From: Symbiodinium natans
Lineage: Eukaryota; Sar; Dinophyceae; Suessiales; Symbiodiniaceae
Length of the DNA stretch: 64,000 nucleotides
NCBI GenBank assembly: GCA_905221605.1
Contig: CAJNDS010002079.1
Coordinates: forward strand, 1,852,501 to 1,916,500
Direction: 5' to 3'
Shown piece after piece: positions 11,981-24,300 of this stretch. The notes under the pieces were generated by a model, which worked only from the letters and a program-made list of their open reading frames with translations, was not told where the DNA came from and made no database searches. How positions within the stretch are numbered: the stretch's first letter is position 1; every line of letters begins with the position of its first letter. The position numbers and the translations under genes are program-made.

Positions 11981-12881
11981 GCAGCCTGAGACTCGTGGCC
12001 CAGGGTTCCGAGGATTTTTGGATGTCGAGTCTGGTTTAGGGGTTTAGGGGTTTAGGGGTTTAGGGGTTTAGGGGTTTAGGGGTTTAGGGGTTTAGGGGTT
12101 TAGGGGTTTAGGGGTGTAGGGGTGTAGGGGTTTAGGGGTTTAGGGGTTACCCCCAGATCACCAAAGCCGTCAAACCTTAAATAGTGGATGCCCCCCCCCC
12201 CCCCCCCCCCAATGCCCCAAACCTTGAACCTCAGGTCCTAAGCCTTACACCCGAAACCCGAAAAACCGAAACCCTGAACCCTGAACCCTAAACCCTAAAC
12301 CCTCAATGCTCCGGGTTGGCTTCCCTTGGAGCCTAACAGACTCACGGGGTCTTCGCTTGTACAGCGATGTGGAGTCTGATTTCGGGAGTGCGAGTAGTCA
12401 GGAATGGCTCGGAATGGTGGTTCAGGGTTTAGGGTTTAGGGTTTAGGGTTTAGGGTTTAGGGTTTAGGGTTTAGGGTTTAGGGTTTAGGGTTTAGGGTTT
12501 AGGGTCGAGGGTTATCCCTGACCATCGCCAGAAAGGAATCCTTTCATGTTAAACCCTCGAGGGCTTTGTGGTTTGGGATACTCGCAATCGCTTGAAGGAT
12601 GTTTTTGTTTAGTGCTGGGGTTTGTTAAGAATGTGTTGAAGCTCTTTGGGCATCAGTCCATATATAACTCACTTAAACCCAAACACAATTTCAGTTTCTA
12701 TAGGGCCCCCACCCAGCTCACACCAGATTAAGGAGACTGTTTAAGGCAAGGGCCATTCCGAACCACTCCCTACGGAGCACTTCGTAGATTTTGGGATTGG
12801 TGGACTGTACATAAGCGAGTCCGCACCGGCTGGAGGGGAACAAGCGATCCTTCCCAGAGGCTCGAACATTCCTGAGTTTCG
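11981..12881 (+). CDS. Three linked exons with duplicated DVES motif, unknown function
   Basis: Exons at 11981-12033 (QPETRGPGFRGFLDVES), 12340-12419 (SRGLRLYSDVESDFGS with ASSQEWLGMV) and about 12820-12881 (SAPAGGEQAILPRGSNIPEF). They join in phases 1/1 and 0/0. Exons 1 and 2 look like duplicates, sharing (T/S)RG...DVES. A further possible exon at 13355-13399 is open in two frames and cannot be placed with certainty. The first intron has a TTTAGGGG array at its start and CCCTAAA at its end; the second has only the 5' array. This may be the upstream part of the gene at 14244-15051. Confidence 0.5.
12034..12147 (+). repeat. Eight-base variant array (TTTAGGGG)n
   Basis: About 14 copies of TTTAGGGG with a few TGTAGGGG. 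The array begins exactly at the GT donor of exon 11981-12033. The matching C-strand octamer, CCCCTAAA, appears at 11000-11055. Confidence 0.9.
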
Positions 12882-12986
12882 GTTTAGGGTTTAGGGTTTA
12901 GGGTTTAGGGTTTAGGGTTTAGGGTTTAGGGTTTAGGGTTTAGGGTTTAGGGTTTAGGGTTTAGGGTTTAGGGTTTAGGGTTAGAG

Positions 12987-13275
12987 CTCGGCTCAGGGAT
13001 GGCGTTAGGGATCCGAGTATGATGTATAACCCTGAACCCTCACCCCAGTTTGGGTTTAGGGCTCAGGGCTTAGGGTTTCGGGTTTAGGGTTTAGGGTTTA
13101 GGGTTTAGGGTTTAGGGTTTAGGGTTTAGGGTTTAGGGTTTAGGGTTTAGGGTTTAGGGTTAGGCTCAGGGATGGCGTTAGGGATCCGAGTATGATGTAT
13201 AACCCTAAACCCTCACCCCAGTTTGGGTTTAGGGCTTAGGGCTTAGGGCTTAGGGTTTAGGGTTTAGGGTTTAGG
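12987..13275 (+). repeat. 173-bp direct duplication including a telomeric array
   Basis: The segment GGCTCAGGGATGGCGTTAGG...CACCCCAGTTTGGG starts at about 12990 and again at about 13163, with very few differences. Each copy carries a TTTAGGG array. It is a recent tandem duplication. Confidence 0.8.
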
Positions 13276-14243
13276 GTTTAGGGTTTAGGTTTGGGGTTTG
13301 GGGTTTGGGGTTTAGGGTTTACGGTTTAGAACCCTACACCCCTTACATTTTAAGGGACATTCGAGGCCCTGGGAGTGCGCATGTTTGTCTTGATGAGCGG
13401 TTTAGGGGTTTAGGGTTTAGGGGTTTAGGGTTTAGGGTTTAGGGTTTAGGGTTTAGGGTTTGAGGTTTGGTTCAGGTCTTGGGCTTTTGTTCCGTAGGGT
13501 TAGTACTCAGGGTTTCGGGGTTTAGGGCTGGGGGTTGTGGATTGAAGCTTCAGGGTACAGAATTCTGCAACACGTTCGCTTTGTAGCCAGTTGCATTTCC
13601 CTCCTAGCCCCTGGTTTTTCGCGGATTCATCTCCTGACTGCCCGCCTGGAACCCAAGGTTGTCGTAAAATCCGAAACCCTAAACCCTATACCCTAAACCC
13701 TAAGCCCTAAACACGGGAATGAAAAGGAACATAGTAGTTGGGCACATGAGGTGGGGCAACTAGAGGCTTGAGGGCTTAAAACCCTAAAGCCTTAGACCCT
13801 AAATCCCACATCCAAACCCTACACCCTAAACCAAGATTTAGGCCATGAACCCCATCTAGGGTTTAGGGGTGTTGGGGTTTAGGGCTCTAGGGCTCTAGGG
13901 CTCTAGGGCTTTAGGGCTTTAGGGCTTTAGGGTTTAGGGTTCAGGGTTTAGGGTTTAGGGGTTGAGGGTTCAGGGTTTACGGTTTGCGGTTTTGGGCCTT
14001 TGGGTGCCTTTAGGGGGGGGATGCTTTTGGGCATCGTCAGGAGACCCAGGTACGGCCCAAGCCCGACGCCTCAACGAATCCAAATTCATTCCGACAGCCT
14101 AAGCTCTCAAAAGCCCGAAACCCTAAAAATGGGGGGGGTTTAGGGTTTAGGGTTTAGGGTTTAGGGTTTAGGGTTTAGGGCTTAGGGCTTAGGGCTTCAC
14201 ACCAAAGCTCCAAGCTCCCGCCCTCGGTGCCCATGGCCGCAAG

Positions 14244-15051
14244 GTCCGGCTCGAGGAAGAGCGACAGGAAACGCTGCGGCAGATCCAGCGCGCCCTGCCT
14301 TGGCGTTTAGGGTTTAGGGTCTAGGGTCTAGGGTTTAGGGTTTAGGGTTTAGGGTTTAGGGTTTAGGGTTTAGGGTTTAGGGTTTAGGGTTTAAGGTTCA
14401 GGGTTTAGGGTTAGTTTAGGGTTTAGAGTTTAAGGTTTAGGGCTTCGGTTTCATGTTTTTTTGGGGTGATTGGAGGATGGGAGTGGTTTGTTACACCCGA
14501 AGCCCTGGACCACCAAGCAGTGGACCCTAAACCCTGAAGGCTGCATTCCCGCCTCCTGAAGTGCTCGCAACCTGAACCCTACACCCCAAACCCTAAACCC
14601 GAAACCCTAAACCCCACACCCCAAACCCGAAACCCTAAACCCTAAACCCTAAACCCTCCGTATCCCCCCTTTCAGGCCTGGAGCAAAGTCTGATCCAGGC
14701 CCTGCCCGCCGCCAAATCGAAGGAGTCGCGTGGAGGCTTTTGCATTCGAAGGGTTGAGGGTTTAGGGTTTAGGGTTTAGGGTTTAGGGTTCTCCCTATTA
14801 AGGACTGTTTGTATAAGTGGGAACATCCCAAGTTTGGGGTCTAGTGTTGATTCCTGGGCCGTGGTTTCGGGTGCTGGGCTAGGCTGTAAGGCTCTCTCTC
14901 TCTCTCTATCCTTCGCTCTTTTCGCTATCTCTCTCTCTCTCTCTCACTCGCTCTCTCTGTCTGTCGACATAAATAAATTCTTAACTATGGGTGTAGTTGC
15001 TGCTCTCGCCAGGCGGTGCTAAGAAGGCCGCACAAGTCCCTTGCATTTTGA
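14244..15051 (+). CDS. Coiled-coil protein 3' part, three exons
   Basis: Exons at 14244-14304, 14676-14752 and 15013-15051 read VRLEEERQETLRQIQRALPW, then LEQSLIQALPAAKSKESRGG with FCIRR, then AVLRRPHKSLAF and stop. Phases match (1/1, 0/0) and acceptors are AAG|G, TTTCAG|G and CCAG|G. The first exon is a strong amphipathic, charged helix. The first intron has the usual array pair. The second starts with TTTAGGG, carries half of a MITE (14798-14829) and ends in a (TC)n tract that serves as its polypyrimidine tract. Function unknown. Confidence 0.55.
14895..14963 (+). repeat. (TC)n microsatellite at an intron 3' end
   Basis: Imperfect CT dinucleotides upstream of the acceptor at 15012. This is the only pyrimidine-rich tract of this type beside an acceptor in the left compartment. 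Confidence 0.85.
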
Positions 15052-15117
15052 ATTTGTTGCGTATCAAGCAGACCCTCCTTCCAAGACGCTCCATGGGGTA
15101 TTAGTGCGTTTCGGTTT

Positions 15118-15305
15118 CTTGAAACGGACGGTGCTACAACACTGCGTGTGACCTGGCAACAACCTTGAAGCAGAAACGCGACTTTGCCAACAGCAAAATC
15201 GATGAGTTCGCAGGCCTTGTGAATCAAATGGCGTGCCCTATTCGCACGCAGCAGGTGGACGGCATGCGGGCCCATTTGAAGCGATGGTCTCTCAAAGGCC
15301 CGTAA
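15118..15305 (+). CDS. Open coding fragment, terminal exon candidate
   Basis: An open run reads NGRCYNTACDLATTLKQKRD, FANSKIDEFAGLVNQM and ends HLKRWSLKGP at a TAA (15303-15305), directly before CCCTAAA-type repeats. The likely acceptor is GAAG|C near 15168. It cannot be joined in phase to the stop-terminated exon at 15013-15051, so it is an alternative 3' exon or part of another gene. The opposite strand is open too but less protein-like. Confidence 0.35.
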
Positions 15306-18300
15306 CCCCAAAACCCTAAGCCTCCCAACCCCGAACCCCTGAACCCCTAAACCCTAAACCCCTGAACCCTTACTTGTACAAGAAGGGTTGCAGCCTTGGG
15401 TAACCCCTAAACCCTGAAACCCTAAACCCTCAACCCTGGAACCCTATAACCCTGGACACCTAGACCCCAAACCCCTTGCTAAACCCTAAACTACCCGAAG
15501 CTCTGAACCCTAAACCCTAAACCCTAAACCCTAAACCCTAAACCCTAAACCCTAAACCCTAAACTGCTGTAAGCCCTTAGCCCTAAACCCTATAAACCCC
15601 TAGAGCCCTAAACCCCCAGAGCCCCTGAACCTGACATCAGCATACATCCCCTAAGGGTCCATGTACCCATATAGTATATACTTGGGGCTTAAAGGGGCTC
15701 CCATATGGTAGCTTTAAACCCTAAACCCTAAACCCTAAACCCTAAACCCTAAACCCTAAACCCTAAACCCTAAACCCTAATATGTACTATATAGGTACAT
15801 GGACCCTTAGGGATCAGCGAGGAGTCGTCGCTGGAGTCCTTGGGCCGCCGCGTTGCGGCCCTCGAGGCGTCGGATGCGCCGGGAGCCTGGGTGGAAGGGG
15901 AGGGGCGGGGGCGGGGGGGGGGGGGGGGGGGGGGGGTAGTGAAATGGGGTGTAGCGTTTAGGGTTTAGGGTTTAGGGTTTAGGGTTTAGGGTTTAGGGTT
16001 TAGGGTTTAGGGGTTTAGGGTTTAGGGTTTAGGGTTAGTTAAATGGGGTGTAGGGTGTGGGGGGTTTAGGGTGCAGGTTGGGTTTTAGGGTCTAGAGTTA
16101 TGGTTTAGTACTTGGAGTGCGGGGTTTAGGGTAGTTAGTTTAGTGAATTGAGGGTGTACAGGTTGACGTTTCAGTGTGAGGGATTCAGGGGTTCAGGACT
16201 AAGAGCATAACAATCAGGGTCAATCGGTTGAGGGCTCAGGGCATCAGAGTGTAAGTAGGGTGTAGGGTCTGAGGTTCAAGGTGTCACCTCCCCCTAAACC
16301 CTAAACCCCAAACCCTAAACCCCAAGCCCCAAACCCCAAACCCTAAACCCTAAACCTTTGCGGCTTTGGCTTTCCGGCCTCTGTACGGGTTTCGGGTGGA
16401 AGAAGCTAGGATGTTGCTGTCTCGATGGACATTCGGTCAGTCGGCTGAGCTGCAAACCTAGATTGAGGGTTTAGGGTTTAGGGTTTGGGGTTTAGGGTTT
16501 AGGGTTTAGGGTTTAGGGTTTAGGGTTCAGGGTGCAAGGCAGCTGATTATTGCATGGGCAGTTCTTTAAATTAGGTAAATTAGGGCCCTTTTCCTTCTTT
16601 TGAAGGGTGGTGCCGCGCTACGTGTAATTAGGGCCCAACAAGTGGGGAAGTACTTGTAGGCCCCGGTGTGCTTTGTCAAGGTTCATGGGCATTACTGTAA
16701 GAAAAGCTACCTCAGAAAATCATTGCTGGTAAAAGTCCAGTTTGGTTGGATGACCCCATCCTTAAATCTTAGGTCAAGGACACCCAGGAAAAGCGAGGGA
16801 TGCATCTCTGACAAGCCTCGCCCTACCCCATACCCCTAATTAGGGGTCCATGTACCTATATAGTACATATTCGGGTCCTAAAGCTACCATATGGGAGCCC
16901 CTTTAAGCCCCAAGTATATACTATATGTGCATGGACCCTTAGGGCAACCCTATAGAACCCTAAACCCTAAACCCTAGACCCTAAACCCTAAACCCTAAAC
17001 CCTAAACCCTAAACCCTAAACCCTAAACCCTAAACCCTAAACCCTAAACCCTACACGCAGCGTGAAGCGGGCTCAACTTTTGATACTTCCTCGCTTCGGC
17101 TTCCGTGATTTCCAGAAGCCTGGAACCCGGCAGTCGGCCCTTGTGGGAAGGTTGTGGGTTTCCTTCTTTAGGGTTTAGGGTTTAGGGTTTAGGGTTTAGG
17201 GTTTAGGGTTTAGTGTTTAGGGTTTAGGGTTTAGGGTTTAGGGTTTGGGGAGTTTAAGGCTTTTAGGGGTTTCGGGTTAGGGTACGTATAACCCAGTTAG
17301 ATGTGTAGTTACAACCCACTGACGAGCCATCTTACAAGCACCGTAAGTACTATTACGTTCATAAGTACCTTGCTGGCTCTTGGGGTGGGGCTTCTATGCA
17401 GCAGGGCTTATATTCCTGCCATTCCTGCCTTCAAATTGCTGAGTGTATGTAGGGCCACTTATGCAAATTGATTAGTGAATACTCTGCGTGTCGTTTATAC
17501 TCTGCGTGTCGTTTCGAGAATATGAGAAATAAAACCCCTAGCACGAGTAGGGAATCGTGTTGGTACACTTTATGGTATTCTCTCTCCCTTGCCCGCATTT
17601 CTTAGACACATACTGGGATCTTGGATCTTCTTCTGGGGGGGGGGGGGGGATCGGATAGGCCTCTTGATGCAAGAGAAGGCTACCCTTTTTACTATTAGCC
17701 CCTCGAGGACCTAGGTACTTAGGCCCCTAAATGAAACAAGTGTTTTTTATTATGGTTGTCGTGCGTGTATACATCAAAGAGAGGGAGGGAGGGAGACAGA
17801 GAGAGAGGGAGGGTGGTTTACGAGTGTTGGTGTCCTTTCGGGGATGCTAGGAATGAAAGCCGTATACTTGTTCTACCGCCGAATATCAGATGTCCATGAG
17901 CGTGTTTAACCGTAGGATGGAGAATGCACTAAGAACTCTGAATCCTAAACCCTAAACCCTAAACCCCAAACCTTTAAAGCCGTAAACCTCAAAAAACCCT
18001 ACAGCTGCAAACCGGAGACCCATAAACCCTCAAGCCCTATGGCCGCCCTCAATCCCCTAATTCCTGAATCTAAGCACAGTTACATGGTCCTTTAATATAG
18101 CCCTTTGCCTTCTTTAAAGGGTTCCAAAGTGTGTGCTGTTTATATCAGGTTTATAAGGGGTATATAAGAGTTCCCCAAATCAGGGCCCGTATTAAGCATG
18201 TATCCACTCCAAGACTGAACCCTGCAGTTAGTTGCTTCTAGTAGGGATTGGAGAAAGTAGGTACGCTGTACAATCCCCCTCCGTAAACCCAAAACCCAAA

Positions 18301-21300
18301 ACCCCAAACCCTCTGCACCCTTTACCCCAAACCTTAAACCCTAAACCCTAAACCCTAAACCCTAAACCCTAAACCCTAAACCCCAAACCCTAAACCCTAA
18401 ACCCTAAACCCTAAACCCTAAACAATGCAATTTCTCGAGTCCCCGAGGATGGACGCCACTGTCGCCAGCATCCTCGCCAACCCGGACGAAGTTCTCCGAG
18501 CCCTGGGGTGCAAGCTTTCGGTTTAGGGTTTAGGGTTTAGGGTTTAGGGTTTAGGGTTTAGGGTTTAGGGTTTAGGGTTTCGGAGTTAGGGTTTCGGGTT
18601 TAGGGTTTAGGGCAAGCCTTCGATTTAGGTTCTGGGTTTTGAATTCAAGGTTTATAGGGTTTAGGGTTTAGGGTTTAGGGTTTTTCAGGATAGGGTAGCC
18701 TAGAAACCTGAACCCCTAACCCTGAACCCCTGGTACAAATTAGGTTTTTTGGGTTTAGGTTTGGCGAAGTTTGAACCGTTGCCTTCGGGTTCACGTTCTG
18801 GGGTTTGGGCTTAGCGTTGCGCAGTTGGTGTAGGCTTTTGGGTTTAGGGTTTTGGACACGAGGCGTTTAGGGTTTAGGGACTAGAGGTTTTATGGCCTTA
18901 GCATCTTGGGTTCCTGGTGTTTCACCCGAACCCTCAACCCTAAACCCTCAGCCCTAAGCCCTGAACCCTAAACCCTAAACCCTGACACTACGACCCTAAC
19001 CGCTGGGGCATTCGGGTTTTGACTGTTCGCCTCACCCTGAACCCTAAACCCGCAGCCCGAAACGGGTGCTGTTCTTGGGCAATTCTGGCTTCCAGAGGTT
19101 CCGGCTACTCCCCGGTTTGGCGTGCCATGATTTAGGGTTTAGGGGTTTTAGAGCCTAGGGTGTTTTTGAGAGTGACAACCCGTGGGGGCAGGGGGGGGAA
19201 ACTCAGGTGTTGGGGGTTAGGGTTTTGTGAAGGGATCGATGAAGGGCAAGGGTTTATGTCTTTAGGGACCCTAAACCCGAAGCCCTGAGCCCGGATGCCC
19301 CAAGCCTTAAAGTTTCGTTTAGCAGCTATCGGGCCTCCAAGGAAAGAACGATGCGTGGCCAGGAGCTGAGCTTCTGCCGACCCAACCCCCCCTTGATTCA
19401 ACACAGACTCTTCCATGTCCGATACCCTCGCACCTCGAACGCTCCGCTGCTTAACTTCAAGCCTAAACCTGCTCAAGTCCGAACATCTTATCCATCAAAC
19501 ATCCAGACGTAATCCTATCCAAACCCTAACCTGCAGCAAGTCGATGTGGTTCAGGGTTTATGGTTTAGGGCCATAAGGTTTACTTACCAGCCGTTTTGCA
19601 CTTAGTCAGCCTACTTACAGTATTCCCTAGAAATCTTCTTATAATCTCCATTGCCCACCCTACAAACCCTACATACTCAGTCTAAAGGGCTTCCAAGTAG
19701 GGCTATACGCTCCAGGGATTAGGGTTTCGAGTTTAGGGCTTGTCCACGCAGATTCTGCAGACGACGTTGCGGATTAGCCGGTGCAGGGCTTAGGGTGTAG
19801 GGTGTAGGGCTTAGGGTTTAAGATTGAGAGTTTAAGGGCTTCGGGTCCATTTCTGCGAGACAAAGTCTTTTCAATCCTTCAGCTAGACCAGACAGCGACT
19901 GAGACGCCTAAAGCCCCACAACTCCGCAAGCCCCAACCCCCAAGAACCCCCAAGAACCCCGCAACTCCCTTAAGGCCTGAACTTATAGGCTGAGGTTTGA
20001 GAGTCCCAAGCCTGAAGCCCTAACGCCATAAACAACACGCCCTTGGCTCGGGTTTGGGCTTTGGGTTTTTGTTAGGGTTTAGGGTTGGGTCTTGCAATCC
20101 CCAAGTCCAAGCTGCTGCAGAGCCTAAGAAGCCATTGGGCTTGAAGGCCCGCATATGTACGATTGAGGGCTTCGAGTGTCCTAAACAGCCCTAACTCAAG
20201 CCCGCCCTTCAACCCCAAGCATCTTGTCTCAACGTCCACGGCTCTTGAGCACCCAACCCTGAACCCTAAGCCTTGCAGCCGTAAACCCCTAAACTCCTCA
20301 ACCCAAGCCCCCGAAACCCCCCCACTTTTGTTTCAGGCGATCAGATAAGGCCCTGATGCAAGTCCGGGCCCTGGTGCTAGGACCCAGAGAGGGAAGGAGA
20401 GAGAGAGGGAGGGAGAAAGCGAGAGACAGGGTTTAGGGTTTAGGGTTTAGGGTTCAGGGTTTAGGGTTCAGGGCTTAGGGTTTAGGGTTTGTGGTTTAGG
20501 GTTTAAGGTTCAGGGTTTAGGTTTTCGGGTCTATTGCAGGTTGCCTTTTTTCAACTGCATTGAACTAAAAGACTAAAAAGGCTAACTTGGTTCATGACAC
20601 GTGACTCTGGGACCTTGGGGCAGGCAGACGGCTAGCTACACTAGGGTTTTTTAGCGTTAGGGTTCTTACACCCACTAGCTTCCTTTAAATTGACATGCTG
20701 CGTTCATGATCCAGCGGCCTCAACGTGGATTATGTAATTATAGCAGCATCGGGCAGATGATCCCTGTTGTCGTAGGTTTCATTTAAATTCCAGGGGTGGC
20801 AGCACTAGCACAACACCCGAGGAAAAGTGCCAGGCCCCTATTATGAGCCACGTGCGGTTTAGGGTTTAGGGTTTCGGGGTTTCTTGAGGTTGTGATTTCG
20901 GGTGTGGTGTGTGGTCCTGAGGCTAGGTCTTACGACACCCGACGTAGCCTTAATTCTTCTCCTTGGTTAGGTACCCTAAATCCCAAATCTGGTCCCTGAC
21001 CCTGCCTGGCGGTTCTACACTATCCACCCTTGGGATCGCTCCAGTTTTAACATGCCTGCCTTCGGGTACAGCCCCTACCTCGAGACCTTCGACCTTTCAA
21101 CCCCTAATCCCTTCAAAATTTTAAGATCCCTTGGGTTTGGGGTTTAGAGTTGAGGGTTTAGGGTTTAAGGTTAGTCCTAAACCCTAGGCCCTAAGCTCAA
21201 TCTTCTAAATGTCGGTTTCGGGGCCCTTGCAGCCCAGTGTCGAGGCCGTGGTGAAACAGCGGGGTCAACTCCTGCGACTGGCGGGGGAGTCGCTGAGGCC

Positions 21301-24300
21301 CTGCGGGTCTGGATGAGTATAACTAGGACCCTATACCCTAAGTAACCCTAAACCCAAGCCCTAGTCTAGCCAGGACCCTCAACCCTAAACCCTAAACCCT
21401 AAACCCTAAACCCTGATCCCTAAACACCAGACCCTAGCCCCCATTTCTGGACCAAACCGCAAGCCGCCGCAAGCCCTGGAAGTTTGCCAGGTCTTTGGGG
21501 CTTGGGGTGTGTCTATACCGGTGAATCCGAGGTGTTAAACCCCACACCCTAAACCTCAACGCCCGAAACGCTAGACGAGATGGGTAGTTCTCTAAATTAG
21601 GGGTCCCTTTTTTTGGGTCCAGACCACCGTGTAAAATGCGCAAGAAGAAGAGGGTTTTTCAAAACACGTTTAGACGAGATGGGTAGTTCTCTAAAATATA
21701 GGGTCCCTTTTTTGGGGTCCACACCGTGTAAAAAATCACCGGTTGATTTGGGGGGGTGGTTTGGGCCCCGATCGCTGTCAGGGCAGACCTTGAGTTCGTT
21801 CTCAGCGCGGTGAAAAGCGATGGCGATGCGCTGCAGCCACACGTCGGCATTGTTGGGGTTTAGGGTTTAGGGTTTAGGGTTTAGGGTTTAGGGTTTAGGG
21901 TTTAGGGCTAACGGGCTTTGGGGGCGCTTAGGGGCTTGTAGGGGTTTGGGGCTTTGGGCTTTAGGGTTTGGAGTGCAGGGTTTAGGGGTTTTAGCAGTTT
22001 AGGGTTTAGGGGATAGGGTAGCGCAGGGTCTTGGCCACTTCTCAAAGGAGGGTCCCTTGCGGGGTTCCACCCTTGTAGCCCTAAGTCCTGAACCCTGAGA
22101 ACGTTGCATGCAGGACAATTATCCGTAACGGAACCGGAATGTTGAGAACTGCCCTTGCGGCTAGGTCTTGCGATTTTGTGGTATTTGGAGGCGTAAGGGC
22201 TCCTCTTTGTTCGGTTCTTCATCTGGGTATAGTTCTCCAATAGGGTTTCGGATTCAGGGTTTTAAGGTTTTGTTTCTTTTTTTGTATATATATATGTGTG
22301 TATGTATATATATATATATATTTTTTTTTTTTTTGGGGGGGGGGGGTCGGCCTTCTTGAGTTTTAAGTTTTTGTTCCTGGTTCTCCACCGCCCCCATCAT
22401 GTGCAACTGAGGTTCGCAGACGAGTCTCTATGGAGGCCCGGAGAGTCGGGACTCTACGCTTCGGAGGGTTTAGGGTTTAGCAATTTAGGGTTTAGGGTTT
22501 AGGGTTTAGGGTTTAGGGTTAGGGTTTGGGGTTTAGGGTTTAGTAATTTAGGGTTTAGGGTTTAGGTGTTCGGGTGTGGAGTTTAGGGTCTAGGGTTTAG
22601 GGGCCTGGTGTATGTCAGGTTCTTGTTGGTGGGTGAGTGATTATGTTGGGTCTGTAGGGTCTACAGGGTGAGTTCTCTGAATTAGGGCTGCTTTTTGGGT
22701 ACCCTAAATAAGAGGGGCCGCCTTACAATAGGGACCCCAAAAGGGACCATATTTTTTCCAGAAATCACCATAGGGTGTTGGCTTACCGTCACAGAAGGCT
22801 TCCCTACATTCCCTTTTTTGCCTTAGGGGGGGAAGCCCTCAACTTTAGGCATTCGGGTTTCGAGGCTTTTGGTTTAGGGGTTAGGTCTTATGGTTTTGCG
22901 TTGGGATGTTTCCCCTTGTATACAAACAGTCCTTAACAGGGCTTATTTAGGGGTTAGGTATTAGGGTTTTTTGGACTGTGGGTGCACCCTTTATATCTTC
23001 AAAGGAGGGAAACCGCTTTCATTTTTAGGTATAGTGCCCTTCTTTGGTACAACCTACTTCGAGAGGTTCCGAAGATCCTATATCTATGGATTTACACGGG
23101 TTTCGGGTTTCGGGTTTAGGGTTTCGGGTGTTTGCGGTTCAGGGTTTGAGTGTAGGGTTTAGGACAACCAGATCCTCCGAAGCAGACACCGAGATTCTGC
23201 GCTGCATTTCCCAAGCAAGAGGTATGCCCTAAACCCGAAACCCTAAACCAAGACCCTAAACCTGTAAACCTTATAGTCGATAAATTGGCTGCATTCCCCA
23301 AGCAAGGGAGAGCCCGTAAACCCGAAACCAAGACCCTAAACCTATAAACCCAAAACCTCGCGAAGACCTCCACGACCTACACTGAGGATGCCCGAAGGTT
23401 TGAATCAAGGTGTCCAGGCAGACATCCAAGCCCTCGGTTTCGATCCGCTTTATCAGAACGAGTGGAAAGGTTTGGTTGAACACAAAGGGCACTTGAGTTC
23501 GCCCAGCACTTACTGGAACGTACTTCCATACCATCAACACCATTCCTGGTTGGACCGGAACTCCAATTTACCGACAGACTGGGTCTGGTTTACAAGTGAC
23601 TGGCATGCATATTGCGGCAGCACCAGCAGGGATTCCCCACAACATTCGCCATTTCTCGCCCGCATGTGGAGCGACAATATTGGCCTCGAGCTTTCTTGCG
23701 TCAACTGTCCGTTGACGTGTGATGTGATGAGACCTATCTCATCGACACCGATGGATATGTTCATGACCCTGAGTCTGGAGACGAGAAACCCACCCGCAAG
23801 AAGATGGCAGACGCTGCTCGCCCTGAGGCCAGGGCGAAGTACAAGAAGTTCAAGAAAGCTTCGCAATCACGGAAAGCCAGAATCACTCGCTCTCGTTGGA
23901 CTGGCTTGTGATCCTCAGTGTTTTGGGGACGTTCGTGTTCTGAACCCTAAACCCTGAACCCTAAACCCTAACCCCGAACCCTCAACCCTAAACCCTAAAC
24001 CCGGTTTGGGGTCTCTAGGGGCTACAAGGGGGTCGGCGGAGTCGACTTTGGACTAGTTTGAGAGGTGTTGAATAGCTGCCTCAACTAGAGATGTATCATA
24101 CAACCCCTAAACTCAACAAGCCTTAAACCCTAAACCCTAAATCCCAAACCCTAAGCCTAAACCCTATACCATAAACCCTAAATCCTAAGCCCTAAGCCCT
24201 AAACCCTAGGCCCTAAGCCCTGGACTCTACACCGCAGCAGATGAGGGCAATTTACTCAGCAGCTCAAGGGATTAAGACGCGTACCCCTAAGGATGTATAC